Source: Amycolatopsis keratiniphila subsp. keratiniphila (GTDB lineage: Bacteria > Actinomycetota > Actinomycetes > Mycobacteriales > Pseudonocardiaceae). From it: a DNA stretch of 64,000 bases. The translations under genes were made by a program, and so were the position numbers. The stretch is from assembly GCF_001620365.2 (NCBI RefSeq), contig NZ_LQMT02000013.1, forward strand, positions 161,917 through 225,916, read 5' to 3'. The notes beneath the pieces are model-generated. The model saw only the letters and a list, made by a program, of their open reading frames with translations. It searched no databases and was not told where the DNA came from. This document shows positions 50,715 through 60,132 of the stretch, in pieces (within the stretch, counting starts at the first letter, position 1; every line of letters begins with the position of its first letter).

Positions 50715-51652
50715 TGACGGTCACGACACCGCCGGCGCGGGCCGTGAAGGCCGGCGCGCACCTGAGCCGCAAGAAACGGCTGTTCTGGCCGTTCGCCGCG
50801 CCGGCGCTGGTGCTGTACCTGGCCTTCCTGGTCCTGCCGACGATCGCGACCGTCGTGCTGAGCTTCACCAGCTGGGCCGGAGCGGGGGACACGCCGGAAC
50901 CCAACGGCGTCACCAACTACACGCAGATGTGGGCGAGCGACTCGTTCCAGTACGCCTTCCGCAACACGCTGATCTACGTGTTCCTCGGCGGGATCGGCAC
51001 GTTCGCGCTGGCGTTCCTGTTCACCATGGTGCTGAGGGACATGAAGGGCGGCAAGATCGTCCGCGCCATCCTGTTCTTCCCGAACATCGTGGCGCCGGTG
51101 GCGCTCGGCATGTTCCTCGGCTTCGTCTTCAAGTACCAGCCGGGGAAACAGGGGCTGGCGAACTACGTGCTGGAAAGCCTCGGCGCGGACGCGGCGAAGT
51201 TCCTGGCACCGTCCAATGTGACCGGTGTGGTGACGGCTTCGCTGATCTGGGCCAGCTCGGGTTTCTACATCACCATCCTGATGGCCGCGGTCGACCGCAT
51301 CCCGCCGTACCTGTACGAGGACGCGGAGCTGGGCGGCGCGTCGCCGTGGCAGAAGTTCAAGAACATCACGCTGCCGATGACCTGGGACGTCGTCGGCGTC
51401 GCGGGGGTGCTGTGGACGATCAACGCGCTCAAGATCTTCGAGCTGGTGTTCGTGCTGGCCGGGCCGGGCACCTACGCCCCGCCCAACGAGGCGTGGACGC
51501 TGGGGATCTACGTGTTCGACCGGACCTTCGGCTCGAACGGCACCCCGGACTTCGGCGCCGCCTGTGCCTGCGCGGTGGCGATGATCGTGCTGGTGTCCGT
51601 GCTCGTCGTCCTGCTCCGCCGGTTGATGCGCCGTGACGCGATCCAGTTCTGA
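50714..51652 (+). CDS. ABC sugar transporter permease (MalF type)
   Basis: 312 residues; start overlaps the binding-protein stop (TGATG). Six membrane helices and the EAA coupling loop near residue 205 (YLYEDAELGGASPWQKFKNI). Pairs with the next permease. Confidence 0.93.
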   Translation: MTVTTPPARAVKAGAHLSRKKRLFWPFAAPALVLYLAFLVLPTIATVVLSFTSWAGAGDTPEPNGVTNYTQMWASDSFQYAFRNTLIYVFLGGIGTFALAFLFTMVLRDMKGGKIVRAILFFPNIVAPVALGMFLGFVFKYQPGKQGLANYVLESLGADAAKFLAPSNVTGVVTASLIWASSGFYITILMAAVDRIPPYLYEDAELGGASPWQKFKNITLPMTWDVVGVAGVLWTINALKIFELVFVLAGPGTYAPPNEAWTLGIYVFDRTFGSNGTPDFGAACACAVAMIVLVSVLVVLLRRLMRRDAIQF

Positions 51653-51662
51653 GGGAGACGAA

Positions 51663-52592
51663 ATGTCCGTCACCGACGTCGAGGCGCCCGCGCGGCGAGC
51701 GGCGAAACCGGTGCGCAAGCCGCCACGCAAACCACGTCCGGCGCCCGGCGCGAAACGGTTCAGCCCGTTGCGCGTCCTGGGTTCCACGATCGTGTGGCTG
51801 TTCACCGCAGGCAACATCCTGGTGCTGTACTGGCTGCTCACGGCTTCGTTCAAGACGCCGGTGGAGATCTTCACCAAGCCGTTCGACCTGCCGTACCAGT
51901 GGTTCAAGGTCGGCAAGCCGTTCCGGAACTTCATCTACGCCTGGAACAACGCCGGTTTCGGCGAGGCCGTGCTGACCACGGTGGTCCTGGTCGGACTGGC
52001 GACGGTCGTCACGGTCGCCGTCTCGGCGCCCTGCGCGTACGCCCTGACCAGGCTCGGCGTCCGCGGCGCGGGGCCGATGACGAACGTCGTCGCGATCGGT
52101 ATGGGCGTGCCGTTCCAGACCGTGATCATCCCGCTGTTCGTGGTGCTCAGCAAAGTGCACCTGGACAACGAATACGGCCTGTTCGTGCTGTACGTGGCGC
52201 TGTCGATCCCGTTCACGGTGTTCCTGATGACCGGGTTCTTCCGGTCGCTGCCCGACGAACTGGAGGAGGCGGCCGCGCTCGACGGCGCGTCGCCGACGCG
52301 CACGTTCTTCTCGGTCATGCTGCCGCTGACCCGGGGCGGCATGATCACCGCGCTGACGCTGAACGCCATCGGGCTGTGGAACGAGACGCTGCTGGCGATC
52401 GTGTTCCTCAAGGACCAGGCGCATTTCACGCTGTCGCGCGCGCTCTTCACCTTCTACGGGGCCGCGAGCTACCAGTCGGAGTACGGCGGACTGATCGCCG
52501 GTGTGGCGATCGTGGTGCTCCCGATGCTCGTGCTCTACCTCGTGCTCGCCCGCCGGATCATCACCGGCCTGACCCTCGGCGCCGGAAAGTAG
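51663..52592 (+). CDS. ABC sugar transporter permease (MalG type)
   Basis: 309 residues from ATG 51663 with GGGAGACGAA upstream. A basic, Pro-rich N-terminus, then six membrane helices and the EAA loop LPDELEEAAALDGASPTRTF near residue 198. Second permease of the importer. Confidence 0.93.
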   Translation: MSVTDVEAPARRAAKPVRKPPRKPRPAPGAKRFSPLRVLGSTIVWLFTAGNILVLYWLLTASFKTPVEIFTKPFDLPYQWFKVGKPFRNFIYAWNNAGFGEAVLTTVVLVGLATVVTVAVSAPCAYALTRLGVRGAGPMTNVVAIGMGVPFQTVIIPLFVVLSKVHLDNEYGLFVLYVALSIPFTVFLMTGFFRSLPDELEEAAALDGASPTRTFFSVMLPLTRGGMITALTLNAIGLWNETLLAIVFLKDQAHFTLSRALFTFYGAASYQSEYGGLIAGVAIVVLPMLVLYLVLARRIITGLTLGAGK

Positions 52593-52598
52593 GACCTG

Positions 52599-53666
52599 AT
52601 GGCCACCGTGACCTTCTCCGACACCACCCGGTTCTACGCCGGGGTGGACCGTCCCGCGGTCGACGGCCTCGACCTCGAGGTCGCCGACGGCGAGTTCCTG
52701 GTGCTGGTCGGCCCGTCCGGCTGCGGGAAGTCGACCACGCTGCGGATGCTCGCCGGGCTGGAAGGCGTCGACGACGGCTCCATCCACATCGGCGACCGCG
52801 ACGTCACCGAACTACCGCCGAAGGACCGGGACATCGCCATGGTGTTCCAGAACTACGCGCTCTACCCGCATATGACGGTGGGGGAGAACATCGGCTTCCA
52901 CCTGAAGCTGGCCAAGATTCCCAAGGCCGAACGCGACCGCAAGGTGCGCGAGGCAGCGGCCGTGCTCGACCTGACCGAGTACCTGGACCGCAAACCCGCG
53001 AAGCTGTCCGGTGGCCAGCGGCAGCGCGTCGCGATGGGGCGGGCGATCGTGCGCGAGCCCAGTGTGTTCCTGATGGACGAACCACTGTCCAATCTGGACG
53101 CCAAGCTCCGGGTGCAGACCCGCACCCAGATCGCCTCGCTGCAGCGGCGGCTGGGCATCACCACGCTCTACGTCACGCATGACCAGGTCGAGGCGATGAC
53201 CATGGGAGACCGGGTGGCCGTGCTGAAGGACGGGATCCTTCAGCAGTGCGACACGCCGGTCGGGCTGTTCGCCAAGCCGCTCAACGTGTTCGTCGCCGGG
53301 TTCATCGGCTCGCCCGCGATGAACCTGCTGGAGACCACTGTGGACAGCGACGGTGCCGTCGCCGGTGGAACGCGGCTTCCGTTGACCCCGGCGCAACGTT
53401 CGGCGCTGACCGGGCCCGGTATCGTCGTCGGCGTCCGGCCCGAGGGCTGGACGATCGGCGACGGCGGTTTCGAGGCCGTCGTCGAGGTCGTCGAGGAACT
53501 GGGCAGCGACCAGTACCTCTACTGTCGTGACGGCGACCGCGTGCTGACGGTCCGAACCCCGGGGATGGCCCCGTGGCAGCGCGGCGAGCCGATCTCCCTG
53601 ACCCCGCAACCGGGTGCGGTGCACCTGTTCGACGCCGCCACCGGTGACAGGCTCCCGGACGCATGA
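52599..53666 (+). CDS. ABC sugar transporter ATPase (MsiK/UgpC type)
   Basis: 355 residues. Walker A GPSGCGKST near 38, signature LSGGQRQRVAMG near 132, Walker B VFLMDEPLSNLD near 152, switch His in VTHDQVEA. A C-terminal regulatory OB domain follows, as in MsiK/UgpC. Having its own ATPase in the operon is notable, since actinomycete sugar importers often share one distant MsiK. Confidence 0.93.
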   Translation: MATVTFSDTTRFYAGVDRPAVDGLDLEVADGEFLVLVGPSGCGKSTTLRMLAGLEGVDDGSIHIGDRDVTELPPKDRDIAMVFQNYALYPHMTVGENIGFHLKLAKIPKAERDRKVREAAAVLDLTEYLDRKPAKLSGGQRQRVAMGRAIVREPSVFLMDEPLSNLDAKLRVQTRTQIASLQRRLGITTLYVTHDQVEAMTMGDRVAVLKDGILQQCDTPVGLFAKPLNVFVAGFIGSPAMNLLETTVDSDGAVAGGTRLPLTPAQRSALTGPGIVVGVRPEGWTIGDGGFEAVVEVVEELGSDQYLYCRDGDRVLTVRTPGMAPWQRGEPISLTPQPGAVHLFDAATGDRLPDA

Positions 53667-55519
53667 CCAGCTTGTACCGCACCGGGCTGGTTCTCCCGGC
53701 CGCCGACCTGGGCCCGGAGAACCCGTTGCCGCCGCTCCGGAAACCCGAGGCGGTGGTCAGGGTGTCCAATGTGGACGAGCTGCCGCCGGATCTGGCGGAG
53801 AACGTCGGCTACGGTCGTCTGGACACCACGCTGCCGTGTCTCTTGCAGGACGGCTACACCCGTGAGCGCACCGACCGTGAACTCCCGGCTGTGGTACTGG
53901 AGAACGACAAGCTCCGGGCCACCGTGCTGCCGTCGCTGGGCGGGCGGCTGTACTCGCTGGTCCACAAGCCGTCCGGACGCGAACTGCTCTACCGCAACCC
54001 GGTCTTCCAGCCCGCGAACCTCGCCCTGCGGGACGCGTGGTTCGCCGGTGGTGTCGAGTGGAACCTCGGCAGCACCGGGCATACGACGCTGACCTGCGAG
54101 CCGATGTTCGCCGCGGAGATCGAGGGGCCGGACGGCACGCCGGTGCTGCGTCTGTGGGAGTGGGAACGCACCCGCGACCTGCCGTATCAGGTCGATTTCT
54201 GGCTGCCGGAAGGGTCGGAGCAGCTGCTCGTGGCGGTGCGGGTGCGAAACCCGCATCCCTACGACGTCCCGGTGTACTGGTGGTCGAACATCGCGGTGCC
54301 GCAGAACGAAGGCACCCGCGTGCTGGCGCCCGCGACGCAGGCTTGGCACTACGGCTATTCGGGACGGCTCGACCTGGTCGACGTGCCCGGCGAGCTGACG
54401 TATCCGGCCCGCGCGGAGGCCGCGGCGGACTACTTTTTCGAGGTGACCGGGCGGCCGTGGGTCGCGGCCGTCGAGCAGGACGGGACGGGGCTCGCTCAGC
54501 TGTCCACCGGCCGGTTGCGCGGCCGGAAACTGTTCCTGTGGGGCGAATCCGCGGGCGGCCGTCGCTGGCAGGAGTGGCTGGCTCCGGGCGCCGGTGGCTA
54601 TCTGGAGATCCAGGCCGGGCTGGCCCGCACCCAGCTGGAGCACCTGCGCTTGCCGCCGGGGGAGAGCTGGGACTGGCTGGAGGCCTATGGTCCGGTCGCC
54701 GTCGATCCGGCCGCGGTACACGGCGAAGACTGGACGGCGGCTCGCGAAGCCGTCGCCGCCGGTCTGCCGTCGGCGGAGACCATGGACGAACTGCGCGACG
54801 CGTGGCGGAAGATCGCCGACGTCACCCCGGAATCCTTCCTGGCCACCGGTTCCGGCTGGGGTGCGCTGGAGAACCGGCGCGCGCCGATGTGTCTCCCGGG
54901 CACGCCGTTCCCGGACGAGTCACTCGGGCCGGACCAGGAGCCGTGGCTCGCGTTGCTCGACGGGACTCCGCCGGACGGCGATCCGCTCGCCGTCCCGCCG
55001 GCGACCCTGGTGAACCGGTACTGGGCGGATCTCATGGAATACGCCCCGAAGAACTGGCTGACCTGGTATCACCGCGGCGTCGCGCACTGGGCGGCCGGAC
55101 GACAGTCGGACGCGGTCCGTGCCTGGCGCGAATCCGTGTCGGCGTCCGAAAATCCTTGGGCCCTGCGGAATCTCGCGATCGCGACGGCCGGGCACGAGGC
55201 CGCGTGGCTGTACCGGCGGGCGGTCGCGCTGGCGCCGTCACTGCGTCCGCTGGTCGTCGAGGCCATCGCGGCGCAACTGGCCGCCGGGCTTCCGGACGAA
55301 GCGAGCGTGCTGCTGGAGGGGCTGCCCGTGGAAGGGCGGATCGCCCTCCTGACCGCCAGGACCCGGCTCGCCCTCGGCGACACCGCCGGGGCCAAGGCCG
55401 TGTACGACAGCGGTTTCGAGGTCGCGAACATCAGGGAAGGGGAAACGTCCTTGTCCGACACCTGGGCGGCGGTTTCCAATGAACCGCTGCCGGAACAGCA
55501 CGACTTCCGGATGAAGTGA
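53663..55519 (+). CDS. DUF5107 / TPR protein of the sugar operon
   Basis: 618 residues, start overlapping the ATPase stop. The N-terminal two thirds form a galactose-mutarotase-like beta supersandwich of the DUF5107 type (LRATVLPSLGGRLYSLVHKP, FAGGVEWNLGSTGHT, PVYWWSNIAVPQNEGTRVLA). The last ~170 residues contain TPR-like helices (WYHRGVAHWAAGRQSDAVRA). No export signal. Probably acts on a cytoplasmic sugar, as epimerase-like or carbohydrate-binding protein; the reaction is unknown. Confidence 0.8.
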   Translation: MTSLYRTGLVLPAADLGPENPLPPLRKPEAVVRVSNVDELPPDLAENVGYGRLDTTLPCLLQDGYTRERTDRELPAVVLENDKLRATVLPSLGGRLYSLVHKPSGRELLYRNPVFQPANLALRDAWFAGGVEWNLGSTGHTTLTCEPMFAAEIEGPDGTPVLRLWEWERTRDLPYQVDFWLPEGSEQLLVAVRVRNPHPYDVPVYWWSNIAVPQNEGTRVLAPATQAWHYGYSGRLDLVDVPGELTYPARAEAAADYFFEVTGRPWVAAVEQDGTGLAQLSTGRLRGRKLFLWGESAGGRRWQEWLAPGAGGYLEIQAGLARTQLEHLRLPPGESWDWLEAYGPVAVDPAAVHGEDWTAAREAVAAGLPSAETMDELRDAWRKIADVTPESFLATGSGWGALENRRAPMCLPGTPFPDESLGPDQEPWLALLDGTPPDGDPLAVPPATLVNRYWADLMEYAPKNWLTWYHRGVAHWAAGRQSDAVRAWRESVSASENPWALRNLAIATAGHEAAWLYRRAVALAPSLRPLVVEAIAAQLAAGLPDEASVLLEGLPVEGRIALLTARTRLALGDTAGAKAVYDSGFEVANIREGETSLSDTWAAVSNEPLPEQHDFRMK

Positions 55520-55645
55520 CCGGCCGGGCCACTCGACCGGCGTGCCGCTCGCGGCGGACAACCGCGATGCAGCATACTGCTCGAAACAGTGGCCAACAGC
55601 GCACCGGTATGCGCGATAGGCCGCAGCGAGCTAGGAGTGGCGCCG

Positions 55646-56431
55646 ATGGCCCGGCACGAACGGCTGAGCACCCTGCTGGACCTGCTGGGGCAGCGGGAGA
55701 AGATCGACGTCGAGGACGTGGCGGAGGAACTGAACGTCTCCGCCGCCACGATCCGGCGCGACCTCGATCATCTGGCGGAGCAGCAGTTGCTCACCCGCAC
55801 CCGAGGTGGCGCGGTGGCCAACGACCTCGCCTACGACCTGCCGTTGCGCTACAAGACCGCGCGGCACGTACCCGAGAAGCAGCGGATCAGCGTCGCCGCG
55901 GCGGCGCTCGTCGCGCAGGGCATGGTGGTCGGCCTCAACGGCGGGACGACGACGGCCGGGGTCGCGCGCTCGCTGGCCACCCGGTCCGATCTGGCCGGAC
56001 GCGGTGATTCGCCGGGGCTGACCGTGGTCACCAACGCGCTGAACATCGCGCACGAACTCGCGGTCCGGCCGCATGTGAAGATCGTCGTCACCGGTGGTGT
56101 CGCGCGTCCGCAGTCGTTCGAGCTCAGTGGACCGCTCGCCACGCGCGTGCTCAGCGAACTGACGATCGACCTGCTGTTCCTCGGGGTCGACGCGTTCGAC
56201 GCCGACGCCGGCGCTTTCGCCCACCACGAGGGTGAGGCGAGTATCAACCGGCTGATGGTCGAGCGGGCGGAACGCGTCGTCGCGGTCGCCGACGGTTCGA
56301 AGCTGGGCCGCCGGGCGTTCGCGCGGATCTGCGCGACGCCGCAGGTGCACGCTTTGGTCACCGATTCGAACGCCGATCCGAAGGTGCTGCGGGCCTTCGA
56401 GGCCGCGGGTGTCGAGGTCCAAGCCGTCTGA
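55646..56431 (+). CDS. DeoR-family repressor of the sugar locus
   Basis: 261 residues from ATG 55646 after TAGGAG; in-frame starts upstream lack a site. DeoR helix-turn-helix RHERLSTLLDLLGQREKIDV then EELNVSAATIRRDL (residues 3-40). The C-terminal sugar-phosphate domain has VVGLNGGTTTAGVARSL, VTGGVARPQSFELSGPLA and KLGRRAFARI. Such repressors respond to phosphorylated intermediates, here plausibly tagatose or galactosamine phosphates. The repeated CACAAAACTGC sites are candidate targets. Confidence 0.9.
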   Translation: MARHERLSTLLDLLGQREKIDVEDVAEELNVSAATIRRDLDHLAEQQLLTRTRGGAVANDLAYDLPLRYKTARHVPEKQRISVAAAALVAQGMVVGLNGGTTTAGVARSLATRSDLAGRGDSPGLTVVTNALNIAHELAVRPHVKIVVTGGVARPQSFELSGPLATRVLSELTIDLLFLGVDAFDADAGAFAHHEGEASINRLMVERAERVVAVADGSKLGRRAFARICATPQVHALVTDSNADPKVLRAFEAAGVEVQAV

Positions 56432-56438
56432 CCAAGTC

Positions 56439-56806
56439 CGTGAAGGCCCCTTTTTCTTGTCGCGATAGCGCAGATCTGGTTCTGAGCGGGCAACTGCAGC
56501 GAGTGTCCACAAGGGATACTTCTTGCCGACTGAATGTCCATTGAGGCACGTATGTCCGGTTCAGCGGGAGGGTCGTGAGTGGCAAAGAGGGTTAGAACGA
56601 CCCAAAACACTCACGACCCCCTCGTGAAGACGAGCAAATCGCCCGAATCGGGCACCGCGGCCTCGATTCGAGTCCCTTATGGACAGTCGGGATCCAGATC
56701 TCTTGCCTGAGCCCGCTCGTACGAGCCCCGTCGGCGGGGGCGGAGACCGGCGGCTCTGACTTTGTCGGGGCCCTGGCCCTGAGGGCAGGAAAGTGGGACC
56801 TTCACG
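56439..56806. repeat. Intergenic composite repeat bounded by CGTGAAGGYCCC
   Basis: CGTGAAGGCCCC (56439-56450) and its inverted copy GGGACCTTCACG (56795-56806) enclose 368 bp, similar in size and layout to the 386-bp element at 38708. The interior holds a degenerate copy of the GGTTAGAACC palindrome. No coding frame seen in the 517-bp gap between the DeoR and GH31 genes. Confidence 0.65.
56570..56619. repeat. Degenerate copy of the GTGAGTGGCAA...GGTTAGAAC palindrome
   Basis: Arms GGGTCGTGAGTG (56570-56581) and CACTCACGACCC (56608-56619) are perfectly complementary. The centre GCAAAGAGGGTTAGAAC differs from the 60087 copy (GCAAGGACGGTTAGAAC) at two positions. Confidence 0.8.
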
Positions 56807-56948
56807 TCTTTTGGGCACACCCGTTGCCCCATAAGGATCTTCGCGAGACCCGACGAAAGTCGGCAGCACCGCTTCGGCGGATGACTTTGCGCGAACCGTG
56901 CGCTATACAGAGACCCTATTGCGTATTCATGCGCGAAAGGTGTCTTGA

Positions 56949-59900
56949 ATGAGCAGAGTTGCGCAATCCCTGAGTTGTTTGGCCGCAGTGGCCCTTCTCG
57001 GGCTTTCCCCGGTGGCCGCCCACGCCGACCCGGCCGCGGCGGCGGCGGGCAAACTGGGCGATCTGACCGGCATCTCCGCCGAAGGCCCCACGGTGACGCT
57101 GAAATCGGGAAGTGCCGCCGTGCGCGTCGGCTTCCCGGCCGAAGGCGCCGTCCGGGTCTGGCTGGCGCCGGACGGCACGTTCACCGATCCGGCCGGGAGC
57201 AAGATCGTGCTGCCGCGCACCGGCGCCCCGGTGACCCCCAAGACGGCCGACAAAGGGGACTACTGGGCGGTTTCCACGGCCAAGGCGACGTTGCGGGCGT
57301 ACAAGCATCCGCTGCGGCTCGCGTTGTACGACGGCGCGGACCGCAAGCGGCTCTGGGAGGAGTCGGCGCCGCTGTCCTGGACCGACAAACAGACCACGCA
57401 GACCCTGGCGCGGACGGCGACCGAGCAGTTCGTCGGCGGCGGCGAGCAGAACGGCCGCTTCAGCCACCGCGACCAGACGATCCGGATCTTCGCCGACTAC
57501 AACTGGAACGACGGCGGGGCCCCGAATTCGCAGCCGTTCTACGCCTCCACGGCGGGATACGGCGTGCTGCGCAACACCTTCGCGCAAGGCACCTACGCCT
57601 TCACCGAGCCGGTGCGCACCACGCACGACGAACGCCGCTTCGACGCGACATACGTCGTCGGCGAAGGGCTCAAGGACGTCATCACCGGCTACACCGATCT
57701 GGTCGGGAAGCCTTTCCTGCCACCGCTCTACGGGCTCGAACACGGTGACGCCGACTGTTACCTGCACAACGCCAACCGCGGCGAGCGCCACACGCTGGAC
57801 GCGGTGAAGATCGCGGAGGGCTACACCGAGCACGGGATGCCCAACGGCTGGATGCTCGTCAACGACGGCTACGGCTGCGGGTACGAGAATCTCCAGCAGA
57901 CGGGCGAAGGCCTGCGTAAGAACAACATGCAGCTGGGCCTGTGGACCGAGAACGGCGTGCCGAACCAGGTCGAGGAGGTCAAGGCCGGGGTCCGCGTCCG
58001 CAAGCTCGACGTCGCGTGGGTCGGCCCGGGTTACCAGTTCGCGCTCGACGCCTGCGACACCGCGCACAAGGGCATCGAGGACAACAGCGACGCACGCGGT
58101 TTCGTGTGGACACCGGTCAGCTGGGCGGGCGCGCAGCGTTGCGGCGTCCTGTGGAGCGGTGACCAGGCCGGTTCCTACGACTACATCAAATGGCAGATCC
58201 CGACCTACGCCGGCGCCACGACGTCGGGGATCGCGTACAACACCGGCGACATCGACGGCATCTTCGGCGGCAGCCCGCAGACGTATGTCCGCGACCTGCA
58301 GTGGAAGGCCTTCCTGCCGGTCTCGATGACGATGGACGGCTGGGCCGCGTCGGACAAGCAGCCGTGGCGCTACGGCGAGCCGTACACCTCGATCAACCGC
58401 AAGTACCTGCTGCTCAAGGAGCGGCTGCTGCCCTACACCTACAGCCATTCGGTGGAGGCGCACAAGTCCGGCGTCGGCCAGGTCCGCCCGCTGGCGCTCG
58501 AATACCCCGACGACCCGAACGTGTGGGGCGAGAAGGCGAAGTACGAGTTCCTGTCCGGAAAGGACTTCCTCGTCGCGCCGGTGTACGAGAACTCCACCGT
58601 CCGCAACGGCATCTACCTGCCGAAGGGCACCTGGGTCGACTACTGGAGCGGCAAGACCTACACCGGTCCGACCACTGTGGACGGTTACGACGCGCCGCTC
58701 GACACGCTGCCGTTGTTCGTCCGCGCCGGTGCCGTGGTGCCGATGTGGGCCGAGGGCACGAAGTCGTGGCAGACGCGGGACAAGGGCGTGCTCGATCTCG
58801 ACGTCTACCCGCAGGGCAAGGGTTCGTTCACGCTCACCGAGGACGACGGCGTGACCAGGGCGTACAAGAACGGTGACCAGGCGAAGCAGACGTTCACCGT
58901 GGACGCGCCGACGTCCGGGCTGGGCACGGTGACCGTCGGGATCGGCGCCAGTTCCGGTTCCTACGCCGGAAAGCCCGCGTCGCGGAACTACCAGTTGACC
59001 GTCCACACGGGAAGCAAGCCCGCGACCGTACTGGCCGGGAACTCGGTCCTGCGGCAGTACGGCAGCAAGGCCGAACTGGACGCGGCGCCGTCGGGCTGGT
59101 GGTTCGATCCGGCCACCGGCGGGGTCGCACGGGTCAAGACCGGCAAGATCGGCGCCGGTGACCGGCAGGACATCCGGCTGTTCGGCACGAGCGCCGTCGG
59201 CGGGATCTTCCCCGAGGACCGCAACGGCTCGGTCACCCTGTCCGTCCCGGCTGTCGCCGGTCCCGGACAGACCGCGACGGGCACGCTGAGCTTCACCAAC
59301 GGCACGCCGCTTCCGGTCCGGGACGTCTCGTTCTCCCTGCCGGCCAACGGCTTCCGTGCCGAGGTGCCCGCCGGTCCGCGGCTGGTGATGCCCGGCGCGA
59401 CCGTGCGTGTCCCGGTGAAGGTGACGCCGGACGCGGGCATCAAACCGGATGACTACCAGCTCACCGCGTCGGCGTCGTACAAAGCGCGGCTGGGGGAGAA
59501 CCGGGTCACCGACTCGGTGACGGTCACCGTCCCGCACGGTTCGCTGGCCGCGGCTTATGGGAACGTCGGCGTCACCGACGCGGCCCACGTCGCGGTGGGG
59601 GACATCGACGGTGGCGGCAGCAGTTTCCGGGCGGAAGGCCTCGCCGAGGCGGGGCTCAAACCGGGCGCGGGCTTCTCCGCCCTCGGTGCGCAGCTGACGT
59701 GGCCGCAGACCGGTTCCGGGCAGAAGGACAACGTCCTCGCGGCCGGCCAGACCATCGCGGTGCGCGGTACCGGCGCGAAGCTCGTGCTGGCCGGAACCGG
59801 TACCGGTACGGCGAAGGGCACCGTCGTCGTCCGCTATGCCGACGGCAGCACGAGTCAGGCCGAACTCGGCTTCCCCAACTGGTGCTGCGCCGATCCCGCC

Positions 59901-60083
59901 CAGTACGGCGCGACCACGGTGGCGACCGTGCTGGGTAAGCACACCCGCGCCGGGGCCGCGTATCCGACCACGCCGTACCGGGTGTTCGCGAACTCCGTCC
60001 CGCTGACCGCGGGCAAGGAGGTCGTCGCGGTCACCTTGCCGTCGAACAGCGCGATGCACGTGTTCGCGGCGGGCATCGGCTGA
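56949..60083 (+). CDS. Secreted GH31 glycoside hydrolase, probable alpha-N-acetylgalactosaminidase/alpha-galactosidase
   Basis: 1044 residues. Signal peptide about 1-26; N-terminal beta domain; GH31 TIM barrel about 250-560 with putative nucleophile D354 in VRKLDVAWVGPGYQ and putative acid/base D405 in LWSGDQAGSYDYIKW. A C-terminal sheet follows, then a NEW3 (NPCBM-associated) domain near 750-855 (VSFSLPANGFRAEVP) and a last carbohydrate-binding-like domain. LDVAWVG instead of the WxDMNE-type motif of alpha-glucosidases fits the GH31 branch acting on alpha-GalNAc. It would release sugar outside for the adjacent importer. Substrate assignment is inference. Confidence 0.85.
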   Translation: MSRVAQSLSCLAAVALLGLSPVAAHADPAAAAAGKLGDLTGISAEGPTVTLKSGSAAVRVGFPAEGAVRVWLAPDGTFTDPAGSKIVLPRTGAPVTPKTADKGDYWAVSTAKATLRAYKHPLRLALYDGADRKRLWEESAPLSWTDKQTTQTLARTATEQFVGGGEQNGRFSHRDQTIRIFADYNWNDGGAPNSQPFYASTAGYGVLRNTFAQGTYAFTEPVRTTHDERRFDATYVVGEGLKDVITGYTDLVGKPFLPPLYGLEHGDADCYLHNANRGERHTLDAVKIAEGYTEHGMPNGWMLVNDGYGCGYENLQQTGEGLRKNNMQLGLWTENGVPNQVEEVKAGVRVRKLDVAWVGPGYQFALDACDTAHKGIEDNSDARGFVWTPVSWAGAQRCGVLWSGDQAGSYDYIKWQIPTYAGATTSGIAYNTGDIDGIFGGSPQTYVRDLQWKAFLPVSMTMDGWAASDKQPWRYGEPYTSINRKYLLLKERLLPYTYSHSVEAHKSGVGQVRPLALEYPDDPNVWGEKAKYEFLSGKDFLVAPVYENSTVRNGIYLPKGTWVDYWSGKTYTGPTTVDGYDAPLDTLPLFVRAGAVVPMWAEGTKSWQTRDKGVLDLDVYPQGKGSFTLTEDDGVTRAYKNGDQAKQTFTVDAPTSGLGTVTVGIGASSGSYAGKPASRNYQLTVHTGSKPATVLAGNSVLRQYGSKAELDAAPSGWWFDPATGGVARVKTGKIGAGDRQDIRLFGTSAVGGIFPEDRNGSVTLSVPAVAGPGQTATGTLSFTNGTPLPVRDVSFSLPANGFRAEVPAGPRLVMPGATVRVPVKVTPDAGIKPDDYQLTASASYKARLGENRVTDSVTVTVPHGSLAAAYGNVGVTDAAHVAVGDIDGGGSSFRAEGLAEAGLKPGAGFSALGAQLTWPQTGSGQKDNVLAAGQTIAVRGTGAKLVLAGTGTGTAKGTVVVRYADGSTSQAELGFPNWCCADPAQYGATTVATVLGKHTRAGAAYPTTPYRVFANSVPLTAGKEVVAVTLPSNSAMHVFAAGIG

Positions 60084-60086
60084 GTC

Positions 60087-60132
60087 CTCGTGAGTGGCAA
60101 GGACGGTTAGAACCGTCCTTGCCACTCACGAG
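60087..60132. repeat. Perfect 46-bp palindrome centred on GGTTAGAACC
   Basis: Two perfect 22-nt arms (CTCGTGAGTGGCAAGGACGG plus TT) and a 2-nt centre AG, between the convergent GH31 and azoreductase stops (60083 and 60133). It likely acts as a bidirectional terminator. Related pieces occur at 11286, 25922 and 56570. Confidence 0.9.

Noticed and set aside
46502..60083. Sulfoquinovose (sulfoglycolysis) locus as an alternative reading
   Set aside because: GH31, SIS isomerase, PfkB kinase and aldolase could also fit a sulfosugar pathway. The GH31 nucleophile region and AgaS-like HGP motif favour GalNAc, and no sulfolactaldehyde enzymes are seen. Kept only as a weak alternative.
56916..60125. A 1069-residue open frame on the minus strand opposite the GH31 gene
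   Set aside because: It mirrors the codon-biased plus-strand gene, is rich in Arg/Val/His/Gly with no domain pattern, and lacks a ribosome-binding site. It is a GC-driven shadow.
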